A DNA stretch of 64,000 nucleotides from Dipteris shenzhenensis. Taxonomy: Eukaryota > Polypodiophyta > Polypodiopsida > Gleicheniales. Below the pieces are notes generated by a model. It had not been told where the DNA came from. It ran no database searches and saw nothing but the letters and a program-made list of their open reading frames with translations. The first letter of the stretch is position 1. Each line of letters begins with the position of its first letter. Below are positions 35,585 to 45,189 of the stretch, one piece after another. A program made the position numbers and the translations under genes. Location: NCBI GenBank assembly GCA_047967505.1, contig CM106538.1; one strand, written 5' to 3'.

Positions 35585-36198
35585 TCATGAAAGGGCTTTT
35601 CAAGACATGAATAATGCATATGTTACACATATTTTGATTTTTTCATGTATGTTTATATGTAGGTCCATGTGATGCATGTAATGGTGTAAGTGTGCCAAGG
35701 TAAGGAGCATAGGGCCATCCCCTTAGATGAATTTGTGGAGGATGATATCAGCACCATGGAATGGATGCGCGATGCGAATGATATCCCTGTGTGAGGTACT
35801 GCTTAGCAATTGTGTAATAGCTTTGGCAAAGTTCGAAACACAAGCTAGGCTTACATTGACTTTTAATGTTATGGTAGGTGGCATGCAATGTGGACGATTA
35901 TTTTGGACAAGGTTGTTGCAAGCCTTCTTAGAACATGGAGACATGCTCCTCAATTGCAATGCAGGGTGCAGAGAAATGGCAGTTACTGTAGTGTAAGAGG
36001 GGCAAAGAGTCTTGTGCCTCACCACAGAGGGAGGGGAAGCACGATTTCTAAGAGGCAGAGTATGGATTCGAGTTTGATGTTTGCATTAATGTTTGTTGAA
36101 ATTCAACTACATATAATTTGGTTTTTCCTTTATGCAATATTTCACATTTGTAATCTCATCGAGCTTGTGGCTATGAACAATTGCCCCCAGCCTCAAGA
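35585..36198 (+). other. Probable decayed gene sequence, no recognisable domain
   Basis: Short protein-like pieces occur on the + strand, for example DEFVEDDISTMEWMRDAND (about 35728-35785) and LQCRVQRNGSYCSVRGAKSL (about 35960-36020). They lie in different frames, separated by T-rich intron-like sequence. I cannot assign a function. Confidence 0.3.
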
Positions 36199-36708
36199 AA
36201 GTTGGTGATTTTTTATTTGAACGGGGTGTTGCTGCATAGGAGGCTAAAGACTCAGGGTGCCTTGCTGGCCAAGGAATTAGAGTTGTGAAGCCACTGGGTC
36301 CTATTCCTACATGAGGTGGGGAGGCAGTTTGATGTGGCTATTTGGAGCTTGGTACAACAGGACAATCTGCAGAGACTGTTGGGCTTGCTAAAGGGAGAAT
36401 GTTGCCAAGCCACTGGCTACACACCCTTCTTTGTGTTTGAGTATAGCTAGGATAAATGTACCACACAAGCCAAAGATGTAGGAAGAGGACAGGGGCGTGT
36501 GAAGCCCATGTTTGGGAAGCACTTGGCCGACATTCATTGGCAACACCTTGACCCTTTGGCAACGTTGTTTGTGGATGACAATGCAGAGAAGATGGACCAA
36601 AATCCCACAAACACGTACATTGTCCCACCCACTTTTATGGCGGATTGCATGGATATAGTTCTCCACTCAAGTCTCTTGCCGATTGACAAACCATGCTGGG
36701 ACAGTTGA
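36199..36708 (+). pseudogene. FCP1/SCP-like HAD phosphatase domain, degenerate
   Basis: FCP1/SCP-type phosphatases dephosphorylate proteins such as the RNA polymerase II C-terminal domain through an Asp-based HAD active site. One + frame of about 170 codons contains KLVIFYLNGVLLHRRLK, equivalent to the family's LVLDLNGVLL; GRQFDVAIWS, the second HAD motif region; FEYS*DKCT, where DQ(S/D)xCT is expected; KPMFGKHLADIHW, like KPLFLKDLxxxW; and FVDDNAEKMDQNPTNTYIVP, the C-terminal Asp pair. The nucleophilic Asp of DLNG is Tyr here. TGA at 36286-36288 and TAG at 36448-36450 interrupt the frame without any frameshift. It ends TGA 36706-36708. It is dead by stops and by loss of the catalytic residue. 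Confidence 0.7.
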
Positions 36709-36897
36709 GGATTTTGTGTCCAAAAACCCCTTCCATGTGCCGCCCATGGAAGAATAAATAGAATTGTAATGCTGCTTTGAAATGTCAGTAAAATTGTTAT
36801 TGTTTGAGACTCCAAGTACTAAATTTCTGGTTCACAAAAAGCAAGTAGCATGGACTTATGTCCAGTGTTTGTACGTGGTTTCTTCATCTGCATTTGT
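36709..36897. other. Spacer without visible feature
   Basis: Sequence following the phosphatase-like frame. No gene or repeat was recognised. Confidence 0.4.
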
Positions 36898-36898
36898 T

Positions 36899-36932
<34 letters not shown>

Positions 36933-37003
36933 TATGCACGCACATGCGCACGCACACACACACACACTCACATGCACTCTCTCTCTCTCTCTCTCTCTCT
37001 TCT
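36898..37003. repeat. GA and CT microsatellites flanking a CA-rich loop
   Basis: A GA run (36899-36931) is followed by a short CA-rich stretch and then a CT run (about 36977-37002). The two runs are complementary, so the strand could fold into a hairpin with arms of about 26 bp. Confidence 0.9.
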
Positions 37004-37703
37004 CCCCTTGGGGAGCCTCGTGACCCCAAGTATGGGTCCACATGACATCCCCCTGAGGACCTTCATGAACCTCTGGTATGCTTATAACTGATAGGCCATA
37101 ATGACACTGAGGGGATATGGATGCCACCTTACCCTCCTAGAGTGGATGGCCTTCACTTTATGAAACAATTTGGCCCTTTCTGTTTACTTTGAGAACTTAT
37201 AAATGTAAAATGTGTATCCTCCTAAAAGCTTTATCGAGATTAGCATGTAGTTGTTGTGTCATTTACTCCATAGTGGGGTAAGTAATGGACCTAATGGAGG
37301 AGCTTGGATCACCACGTTTGATGCTGATTTGAATGAGAGAGTCACCATGTGCCCATAGATTTTCCCCCCTTCTTCTATCTTGGAATGCATGCTTCTCCTC
37401 TTCTTCCTGGCACTCGAACTCTTGGCCTCCACTTCCCTATACTGCGAGCTTGGAAGCCTTGGAGACTTTGGAGAGCTCTTGGCCATTCGAGACCTTGGAG
37501 CCTTGGAGCACACTGTCACGAGACTGAACCGTGGAGGATGTCCACATACTATAGAGAGCACACATTGAAGGTGATGGCCATTAAAAGGCTTTAGTGCACT
37601 AACATGCTTTATACGGCAAGATTTAATCTATTGTTGTCTCTGTGCCAACAAGGACTTAGGTATAACAGAATGTGTGTGTAGAGTAGTGGGGCAAAGCTCC
37701 ACT
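37004..37703. other. Flanking sequence left of the gypsy element
   Basis: No gene was recognised. Short frames of 60-100 codons on both strands overlap one another and show no domain. This is the presumed pre-insertion host sequence, continuing at 53601. Confidence 0.4.
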
Positions 37704-37708
37704 TGTAC

Positions 37709-38813
37709 TTGCATAAGGCTAGAAATAATCCCTTTTAGAAATCCAACTTGCATGTTCTACATGCAAGTTCTACATGCGAGTTCTACATGCAACTCCTACA
37801 TGCGAGTTCTACATGCCACTCCTACATGTGAGTTCTACATGCAACTCCTACATGCAACTCCTACATGCGAGTTCTACATGCAACTTCTATATGTAAGTTC
37901 TACATGTAGAGAGAGAATGTCTTACAATTCCTACATGCAGAGAGAGAAGCTCTCCAACTTGTATAAATACCCCATAATAGAATGAAACCCACACTCTTTA
38001 GAGCATTGTGTTGAGTTCTACTTTGGTATTCCAAGCAATTGTCTCAAGTGTCCATGCTTCCTTGCACTCCACGTCCAAAAGCATGTCCTAACCTTGCAAC
38101 TCCTCCTCCCCTCTCCTCCAACCTTGCAACCCATCCTCTCCCTCTCCTCCTCCCTCCTCCTCCTCCCTTCTCCTCCTGCCTCTTCCTCCTCCTCCCTTCT
38201 CCTCCTCCCTCCTCCTCCTTCTCCTCCTCCTCCTCCTCCTCCTCCCTCCTCTCTCTTCTTTTCCCCATGCTCTTACACCTTCTTCCTCTCCCACTCCTAT
38301 GCTCCCCCTAGACCCTTAGTTCCTCAACCCTTAATCCCCATGATCTACAAGGGAGATGAGTTCTCCACCATGTACTCTACTCTAAAGCTTGGAACTTCTT
38401 CTAAACTCTAGAACCTCCTTCTAAACTTTGGAACCTCTCTCTAAACCTTGGAACCTCCTTCTAAACCTTGGACCTCCTTCTAAACCTTGGAACTCCTAAC
38501 CCTCGAACCTCTTCTAAACCCTGGAACCTCCTCCTAACCCTTAAACTCCTCCTAAATCTTGCAACCCCCAATGAAGACGAAAGCCTTTATTACCTCAACC
38601 ATGATGATACATGTTCCTTTTACACATGCATGCACTATGTTTGCTTACCACACTTAAGCCTACGTCTCTCACTGGAACATGACTCAAGGTCCTAAGCTAT
38701 ACATATAGTACAAACGGCAACCCCGATATATCTATAGGTGACAAAAAGCCTAAGAACCCTGCATATAGAGAATACCTTACTCTTCCTATGGAAGCCGTGG
38801 GAAAGAGCCAACA
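37709..38813 (+). repeat. 5' LTR of the gypsy element
   Basis: About 1.1 kb, ending GAGCCAACA. In order it holds a 13-bp minisatellite (37754-37910), TATAAATA at 37962-37969, a CCTCCT-rich tract (about 38096-38255), a run of about 20-bp repeats of type CTAAACCTTGGAACCTCCTT (about 38380-38570) and a unique 3' part. The exact left boundary is inferred from the match to the right LTR, which begins CATAAGGCTAG in both. Confidence 0.85.
37754..37910 (+). repeat. 13-bp minisatellite in the 5' LTR
   Basis: About twelve units of TTCTACATGCGAG-type sequence (alternating GCAAG, GCGAG, GCAAC endings). The unit contains no stop in any + frame, so all three frames stay open; the resulting peptides are artefacts. 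Confidence 0.92.
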
Positions 38814-38815
38814 TT

Positions 38816-38833
38816 TGGCCCCACTGCCGGGGA
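38816..38833 (+). promoter_or_regulatory. Gypsy primer-binding site (tRNA-Asp type)
   Basis: TGGCCCCACTGCCGGGGA starts two bases after the LTR. It differs at three positions from the common plant gypsy site TGGCGCCGTTGCCGGGGA, complementary to tRNA-Asp. Confidence 0.7.
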
Positions 38834-39815
38834 GACTAGTGTCTCAAGTAACGAGTAAACATCTGCAAGTATTAAAAAACAAACTACTTCAAACTTTCAC
38901 GAACATAGCACTTAAGGGCAAAGAGAGTAAAATTTTTTCCATTTCTAGCCAAACATATCAACCCCAAGCATCAACCTTGGGTTACTACCTTAAGAAATTT
39001 TCTTTATTTGTTAAAAAGAAGCCACTTGATAAACAATCAGGCTAGGTAGTGGATAGAATGCATAGAGCTTGCAATTTCGATTATTTTGCCTTTTTGCAAA
39101 AGAGCAAACCGAGCTAACCATAAAAGTTACGGCTCGAGAAGAGTTTAGGGTTTAACCCTAAACCTAAACCCATTTCCTATAAATACCCACTCCACCCCCT
39201 CATTCTTTATCTTTCACATCTTGCCTCCATCCTCTTCCCCATTCCGAGCCCTACGTAAGACACTCCTCCCTCTCCATCGACCACCACCCTACTCCCATCC
39301 TCACATGGTAAGTTACTTCGGCCCATCTCACAGATAACCTAGCCATCCACCCACCATCCATTGGTCCTCAACAATCCCATTGCATCGAGAAAGACTTAGA
39401 GAGCGTTTAGGTGACCACCTCTTCCTCCCTTTGGATTTTCATCAAAATTTTCCGTCCGTCAAGTTTTATTTTTCTTTTTTCTTTTTCCCCTCCCCCTTCA
39501 CCATTCCTCCCTCCACCACCATCCCCTCCATTTCCCCCCCCCTTTTTTTTCCCCCTCCCTCCATTCTCCCCCCCCTCCTCCATCTCTACCACCCCCCTCC
39601 TCCATCTCCACCACCTCCCCCTCCACCATTCCCCCCCCTTCTCTCTACCCCTCCCATTTCCACCACCTCATTCTTCCCTCCCCCACCCCCCTCCATCTCC
39701 ACCACCCCCTCCCCCCCTCCATCTCCATCACCCCTTTTCTCACCCCCTTCCCTATACCCATCCCATTTCCACCACCTCTTTCTTCCCTCCCCCCACCCCC
39801 CTCCATCTCCACCAC
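38834..39815 (+). other. Gypsy leader, first part, with pyrimidine-rich block
   Basis: Untranslated leader. 38834-39120 shows no repeats. 39137-39185 is promoter-like (separate entry). 39470-39815 is a C/T-rich block built from CTCCATCTCCACCACCCCC-like units. Open frames in this block (up to 195 codons, Pro/Ser only) are compositional. Confidence 0.65.
39143..39185 (+). promoter_or_regulatory. Telobox plus TATA box, promoter-like
   Basis: TTTAGGGTTTAACCCTAAAC (39144-39163) joins a telobox and its inverse and is followed by CTAAACCC. TATAAATA lies at 39178-39185 and a CT-rich leader follows. This arrangement is common in promoters of plant ribosomal-protein and related housekeeping genes. Here it lies inside the gypsy leader, about 330 bases past the LTR. 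Function is inferred. Confidence 0.4.
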
Positions 39816-39820
39816 CCCCT

Positions 39821-40173
39821 TGTGAAGAGAGTGGGAGAGAAGGAAGGAGTCTCACTTGCAGCTTTCTCACATACACAATTAGGGAATACACACAAAGGTG
39901 GAGGCTGAAAACAGTTTTCCTCTTCTTGGTTGTGAAAGCCAAAAGAACTCCAAGTACAAAAGAATAGGTGAACCCTATATGTGGGTCTCAAACCAAAATC
40001 AGCTAACTAAGGTAGCATACTAACTGAGCCACTAACTAGAGTATATAAAGATAGCTGTCATCCAGCTATTATTCATGGGCAGTGTACCAACCGCATCTGC
40101 AGCTAACAAGTCGGTGACATAAATGCACAATGGTCACCCTAGCATATCACGAGTGGAGCTCGATATCTCAACA
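39821..40173 (+). repeat. Solo LTR of an unrelated element, TSD CCCCT
   Basis: 353 bp of non-pyrimidine sequence set inside the C/T-rich block. It starts TGTGAAGAGAG and ends ATATCTCAACA, so it has TG...CA termini. CCCCT flanks it on both sides (39816-39820 and 40174-40178). TATATAAA at 40042-40049 fits a + strand promoter. The duplication is in biased sequence, so the chance of a match is raised, but together with the termini it supports a solo LTR. The element family is unknown; it is unlike the LTRs of Copia-1 to -5. Confidence 0.65.
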
Positions 40174-40303
40174 CCCCTCCCCCCCTCCATCTCCACCACC
40201 CCCTTCCACCACCACCCCCCCCCCCCTCCACCACCACCACCACCACCACCCCCTCCCCCTTCCCCCCCCTCCATCTCCACCACCACCCCCTCTACCACTC
40301 CCT
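40174..40303. repeat. CCACCACC-rich tract
   Basis: The continuation of the pyrimidine-rich block of the gypsy leader. It carries the TCCCT (40299-40303) duplicated by Copia-5. Confidence 0.8.
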
Positions 40304-40473
40304 TCTGAGGGTTGAAGGTCACTATGCCTTTACCCCAGTTATGTACAATACTCAAACACATATATACATGAATGAAAAAGAAGATTAGGGTGTTCTGCAC
40401 CCACCAAAACTTGTGTGGCTCTCTATTTCTCTCTCCCCCTCTTCCATTCTTGCTTCTGTTGGAAGCACTCTCA
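40304..40473 (+). repeat. 5' LTR of Copia-5
   Basis: 170 bp, TCTGAGGGTT...GCACTCTCA; followed by the initiator-Met primer site at 40476-40487 (TGGTATCAGAGC). Confidence 0.92.
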
Positions 40474-40961
40474 ACTGGTATCAGAGCCCGGTGATTTAAC
40501 TAAGTGTGCATGAATGCCTGGAAGCTCAGCAGCTCTATAGGAGGAAGGAGAAGCTCTGTAGGAAGCTTTGCGGGTGATTTTACTTGCATATGAGTGCGCA
40601 GAGACCTTGAAGGAACCTTTGGAAAGTCATTTTGGTTTTGCGAAGTGGTTTTGAGAGCCTGTTAAGTGTTTTCAAAGAAAAACTCGTTTTTAAAGCTTTT
40701 TCCTATTTCGTTCAATGATAGAGACTCCGTATTGACTTGTAGAGGCAACTATTGCCTGCTTCTGGTGTCCATTTCACTTTAGAAGCTTGGAAACAACTTC
40801 ATTCTTGAATTTGGGATCACTTCATTAGATTTTTGACTCACTATGTCAGTTTCTACGTTTTTTTGCCCGGGTGTTTGAACTCAAGTTTGGAGTAACCATT
40901 TGTAGATTTGTCAGTTCCGGTGGACTCAGGAGGTCCTAAAACTTCTATGTTGCTCATCATT

Positions 40962-43489
40962 TGTGGTCCCATGTCTACACGATCATTAGGCGGGGCTGAA
41001 TACTATGTGACATTCATTGATGATGCAACTAGGAAAGTGTGGGCATATGCTATAGCTCAGAAGAGTGATGTGTTCCAGGTATTTCAGAAATGGCTGGCCT
41101 TGGTTGAGAATCAGTCAGGTAGAATGCTTAAATGCCTATAGACTAACAATGGTGGAGAGTATCTCTCTCATGAATTTTAGCATTTCTGTGATACACGTGG
41201 GATTAAGAGGGAGCTCACAACCCCTCATACTCTAGAGCAAAATCCAGTTGCAAAAAAGATGAACCAGACCATTCAAGAAAGGTTGCAATGCATGCTTTCC
41301 AATGCAAGTCTTTCTTGTGGTTTTTGGGCTGAGGCAATGAAGACTACAGTGCATGTGATCAATAGATCACCTAGTAAGAGTTTGGATGGTGGTATTCCTG
41401 AAGAGGCATGGAGTGGCAAGAAGCCCTCTTACTCTCATTTGCATATATTTGGGTGTGAGGCATATGCACATGTGCCAAAAGAGCTTCGAAAGAAGCTAGA
41501 CCCTAAGTCTAGGAAATGCATCTTTCTAGGTTATGCTGAAAGTGGAGAGATGGGCTATCGTCTCTGGGATCCAGAAGCAAAGAAGATCATATGCAGCCAT
41601 GATGTAGTCTTCAATGAGAAGAAGATGCATAAGGCACCCATGAGGGATGTGGAAATGAGGAGAATCACTTTCTAGGATGTGAATCCACATGCATATGTTG
41701 ATAGACAGCAAGCTGTCCATGCACCATATGTGCAAGGAATGGTACCACCAAGTACTCCCACAGGTATACAATCAAGGGTAGATGATGGATCATCTATTGG
41801 TGGAAATGATGAGCCAAATGTGGCTGATCTATAGGTGGGATTGCAAGCTTAAATGCCCTTGAGATGATCATCTAGAGTGTCTAGACCGCTTGATAGGTTT
41901 GTTCTAGGGGTAGACTATGTGATGCTTCCTGATTGCGGGGAGCCTTCTTGCTACAAAGAGGCTATGATGCGCAAGGATCAACACAAGTGGGAGTATGCTA
42001 TGCAATCAGAGATGAGCTCACTTATGAAGAATAAGACTTGGGACTTGGTTTCTTTGCCACATGGAAGGAAAGCATTGCCATGTAAATGGGTCTACAAGAT
42101 GAAGGTCACAGGTGATGATGTGCCTAGGTACAAGGCCCATTTGGTTGCTAAAGGGTTCAAGCAAGAGAAGTGTGTGGACTTTGATGAGATATTCTCTCCG
42201 GTTGTGAAGATGACCACACTTAGATGCATGCTTGGACTAGTGGCAGTAGAGGATATGGAGCTTATGCAGATGGATGTCAAGACAACTTTCTTGCATGGGG
42301 ATCTGCATGAGGAAATTTACATGGTGCAGCCGGGAGGCTTTGAAGAAAAGGGCAAAGAGCATTTAGTTTGCGAGCTGAAGAAGAGCCTCTATGGTCTTAA
42401 GCAAGTGCCTAGAGAATGGTATTAGAAGTTTGATGCTTTCATTCGGTCCCAGGGTTTTAGAAGGAGTGAAATTGATCACTGCCTCTAGACTAAAAGGGCT
42501 AAGGATAATAGCCTGATACTCTTGGCACTATATGTGGATGATATGCTATTGGCTAGCAAGAATACTTATGAGCTAGATGCATTAAAGGCCAAGTTGCATG
42601 AGGCCTTTGATATGAAGGATTTGGGACTTGCAGGTCATATTCTTGGTATGCACATCACGTGTGATCGGAGTAGGAAACTCCTTTGGCTTTCATAGAAGGA
42701 GTATGTTACAAAAGTATTGCAGCATTTTAATATGGAGGGGGGAAGGCAGTGAGTACTCCATTGCCTCCATATGTGAAATTGAGTCATACGGATAGTCCCA
42801 AATCAGATGAGGAGAGGGCCATGATGGCCAAGGTTCCTTATGCATCGGCGGTTGGGAGTCTTATGTATGCTATGATAGCTAGTAGACCAAACATTGCATT
42901 TGCAGTGGGAGTTATTAGCCGGTATATGGCTAATCCAGGAAAGAGGCATTGGGAGGCAGTTAAGTCCATCATGAGGTACATGAAGGGTACCAAGGAGATG
43001 TGCATTTGCTTTGGTAGAGGAGACATGCATGTACTTAGATACACAGATTCAGACTATGCAGGGCATGTGGATAGCAGGAGACCCACTTCTGGTAATGTGT
43101 TCAACTTTGCAGGTGGTGCAATGTCGTGGATGTCTCATGCACAGAAGTGCATTGCTTTGTCTATCACAGAGGGTGAGTATGTTGCAGCCACAAAGGGTTG
43201 CAAGGAGGCTATATGGCTTGATCGGCTAGTGGGAGATTTGGGGATTCATACAGGTGTACCGACATTGCATAGTGATTCCATGAGTGTTATTCAACTAGTA
43301 CGGAATCCGGTCTTTCATGCAAAGACCAAACACATTGAGGTCAGGTACCATTTCATCAGGGAGGTACTTGAGGACAAGTGCATAGAGATTGTCAAGGTTC
43401 ATACAGATGATAACCCTATAGATATGCTAACGAAGAGTCTACCTAGTCAGGGGTTTGAGTATTGTTGTGTATTGATGGGCATAGGATAG
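40962..43489 (+). pseudogene. Copia-5 integrase, RT and RNase H remnant
   Basis: It starts inside integrase at CGPMSTRSLGGAEYYV, just upstream of FIDDATRKVW. It lacks gag, protease and the integrase zinc region. RT with YVDDMLL near 42530 and RNase H to the natural end at 43489 are present. Stops include TAG 41139, TAG near 41673, stops near 41830-41850, TAG near 42423 and TAG near 42487. A one-base deletion in the G run near 42735 shifts frame. An open frame at 40908-41141 runs from leader into integrase and is fortuitous. Confidence 0.9.
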
Positions 43490-43542
43490 TATGCTCATTG
43501 GTTGTTCCCCCTTAAAGGCACACTATCCTTTAAGTGGGAGGT

Positions 43543-43712
43543 TGTGAGGGTTAAAGGTCACTGTGCCTTTACCTCGGTTATGTACAATACTCAAACACAT
43601 ATATAAATGAATGAAAAAGAAGATTAGGGTGTCCTGCACCCACCAAAACTTGTGTGGCTCTCTGTTTCTCTCTCTCCCTCTTTTGTTCTTGTTTCCATTG
43701 GAAGCACTCTCA
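43543..43712 (+). repeat. 3' LTR of Copia-5
   Basis: 170 bp, TGTGAGGGTT...GCACTCTCA, followed by the TCCCT duplication. Confidence 0.92.
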
Positions 43713-43717
43713 TCCCT

Positions 43718-43777
43718 CACCCCCTTCACCACCCCCTCCCCCCCCCCCTCCCCCCCTCCCCACCCTCCTCCCCCTCC

Positions 43778-43829
<52 letters not shown>

Positions 43830-43888
43830 CCCCCTCTCTCTCTCTCTCTCTTTTTTTTGCCCCCCTCTCTCTCTCTTTCCCTTTCTCT

Positions 43889-43930
<42 letters not shown>

Positions 43931-44360
43931 CCCCCCTCGCCGGTCGCTCCCTACACAAAACTAACCTACTAAGCAAGGGCCTTAAGGCTCTTGCTACTAA
44001 GGCATGGCGCTTGCAGTGACACCTGTGTGCAGCGTTAGCCCAGGGCGGTGTAGCGCTCACCCCACTAGCAACGGTGCCCGCCCGGCCCTTAACCCCTCCC
44101 CTCCACCTGCTTCCTCCCTGCTCCTGCCCGCATAGCCTCCCCCCTCCCATGCCCGCGCCCTCTACCTCCCACCCGTCTCCCTCACCTGCCCCTCCACCTC
44201 CCCTCCACCTCCCTCCCCTCCCCTTTGTTCGACCCCCCCTCATCGTTGCTCGCAAACCTGCCCGTCGCTACCAAGCGAAACCCCCCCGACGGCTCGAAAC
44301 ACCCCTCGGCCGCCATCGCGAAATCCCCCCCCTCCCCCCAATAGTTCTCTTTTTTTTTAA
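43718..44360 (+). other. Gypsy leader, CT microsatellites and GC-rich part
   Basis: Poly-C/T and CT-dinucleotide runs (about 43775-43930) are followed by a GC-rich stretch (43935-44340) with repeated CCTCCCCTCCACCT words. No gene was recognised; frames here are compositional. Confidence 0.7.
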
Positions 44361-44600
44361 AAAAAAATTAACCTAAACCTAACCCTAGGTTAGTTTAACC
44401 TAGGTTAGGTTAGTCTAACTTAGTTAGGTTTACCCTAGGTTAGTTACTAACAGTTAGGTTAGTTACTAACAGTTAGGTTAGTTTAACAAACCTTCAGTTA
44501 GTAACTAACTATAGTTAGTGAACCTAGTTAAGTTAACCTCCTAGTTATAGTAACTGTGGGAGGATATAGGTTAGTTAATCTAACTAGATTTGACTTGGTT
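44361..44600. repeat. Degenerate GGTTAG/CTAACC repeat with inverted units
   Basis: Many GGTTAG and CTAACC words in both orientations. The unit GTTAGTTACTAACA, itself an inverted repeat, occurs twice (about 44440-44475). It resembles but does not match the plant telomere repeat TTTAGGG. Confidence 0.75.
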
Positions 44601-45189
44601 CAAACCCCTTAGTTGGACTTAAAGTCCATTCACACCACCCTTAAGACCCCCCAAAAAGCAAAAATTTACCCTACTTTAACCCCTTGTAACTCATTTGTTT
44701 GGGACCCAAATTGGACTCCGTTTGAACCAAGATTTCACATACTGAAACACCACACTATGGGGTATTTTTCCAGCCCATTGCACACCATTTGGCATCCCTA
44801 ACACTCGCTCATTCATGCCCTCATGTGGGGGCTCATTTCGCATAAATTCGCTCATATCTTCACGCCGTGACCTCCGATTAACGATCCGTCTACACCGGCA
44901 CAGTTCCCTACACACATAGGATAATCTTAGGCACATTATTAACACAACGGTCGCTACACAAACTAACACCACTCTAACCCTCCCAACAAAACGACATCCA
45001 CACCCACACTTGTGGCCGAGACACCCTTTGCAACTCTTGCCCAATTTGCATTCAGCTACATTCCGGCCAATGCCTCTGACTCCAATGCTCACCAAATCCG
45101 TATACAACACTGCTGCAACCACCGCCCTTGGCAATCATCTACCTCGAATCCCCCCTGAGATTCAATCACTCCCTTTAACTCCTCCATGC
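44601..45189 (+). other. Gypsy leader, gag-proximal part
   Basis: Unique sequence before gag. No feature was recognised apart from continuity with the downstream frame near 45190. Confidence 0.5.

Larger units (their letters stand above)
40304..43712 (+). mobile_element. Copia-5, internally deleted Ty1/copia element
   Basis: 3409 bp with two 170-bp LTRs, primer site TGGTATCAGAGC (40476-40487), polypurine tract (43532-43542) and TCCCT duplications at 40299-40303 and 43713-43717. The first base pair of the left LTR reads TC instead of TG, a point change. The leader is joined at about 40960 directly to the integrase core. About 2.5 kb, corresponding to 29013-31521 of Copia-4, is missing. The LTRs differ at a dozen or so positions by eye, so it is much older than Copia-4. 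Confidence 0.92.

Noticed and set aside
37674-37985. Open frames of about 100 codons rich in YMRVLHATPTCEF
   Set aside because: Products of the 13-bp minisatellite, which has no stop in any frame. The same applies to 52386-52785.
39143-39170. Interstitial telomere
   Set aside because: Only about two TTTAGGG-like units in opposite orientation next to a TATA box; a telobox promoter module fits better.
38039-40315. Pro/Ser/Leu-rich frames up to 195 codons
   Set aside because: Compositional translations of C/T-rich tracts. Equivalent Gly/Glu/Arg frames exist on the other strand. The same holds for 43611-44376 and 52798-53223.
40908-41141. A short gene joining leader and integrase
   Set aside because: The frame spans the internal deletion junction of Copia-5 and is accidental.
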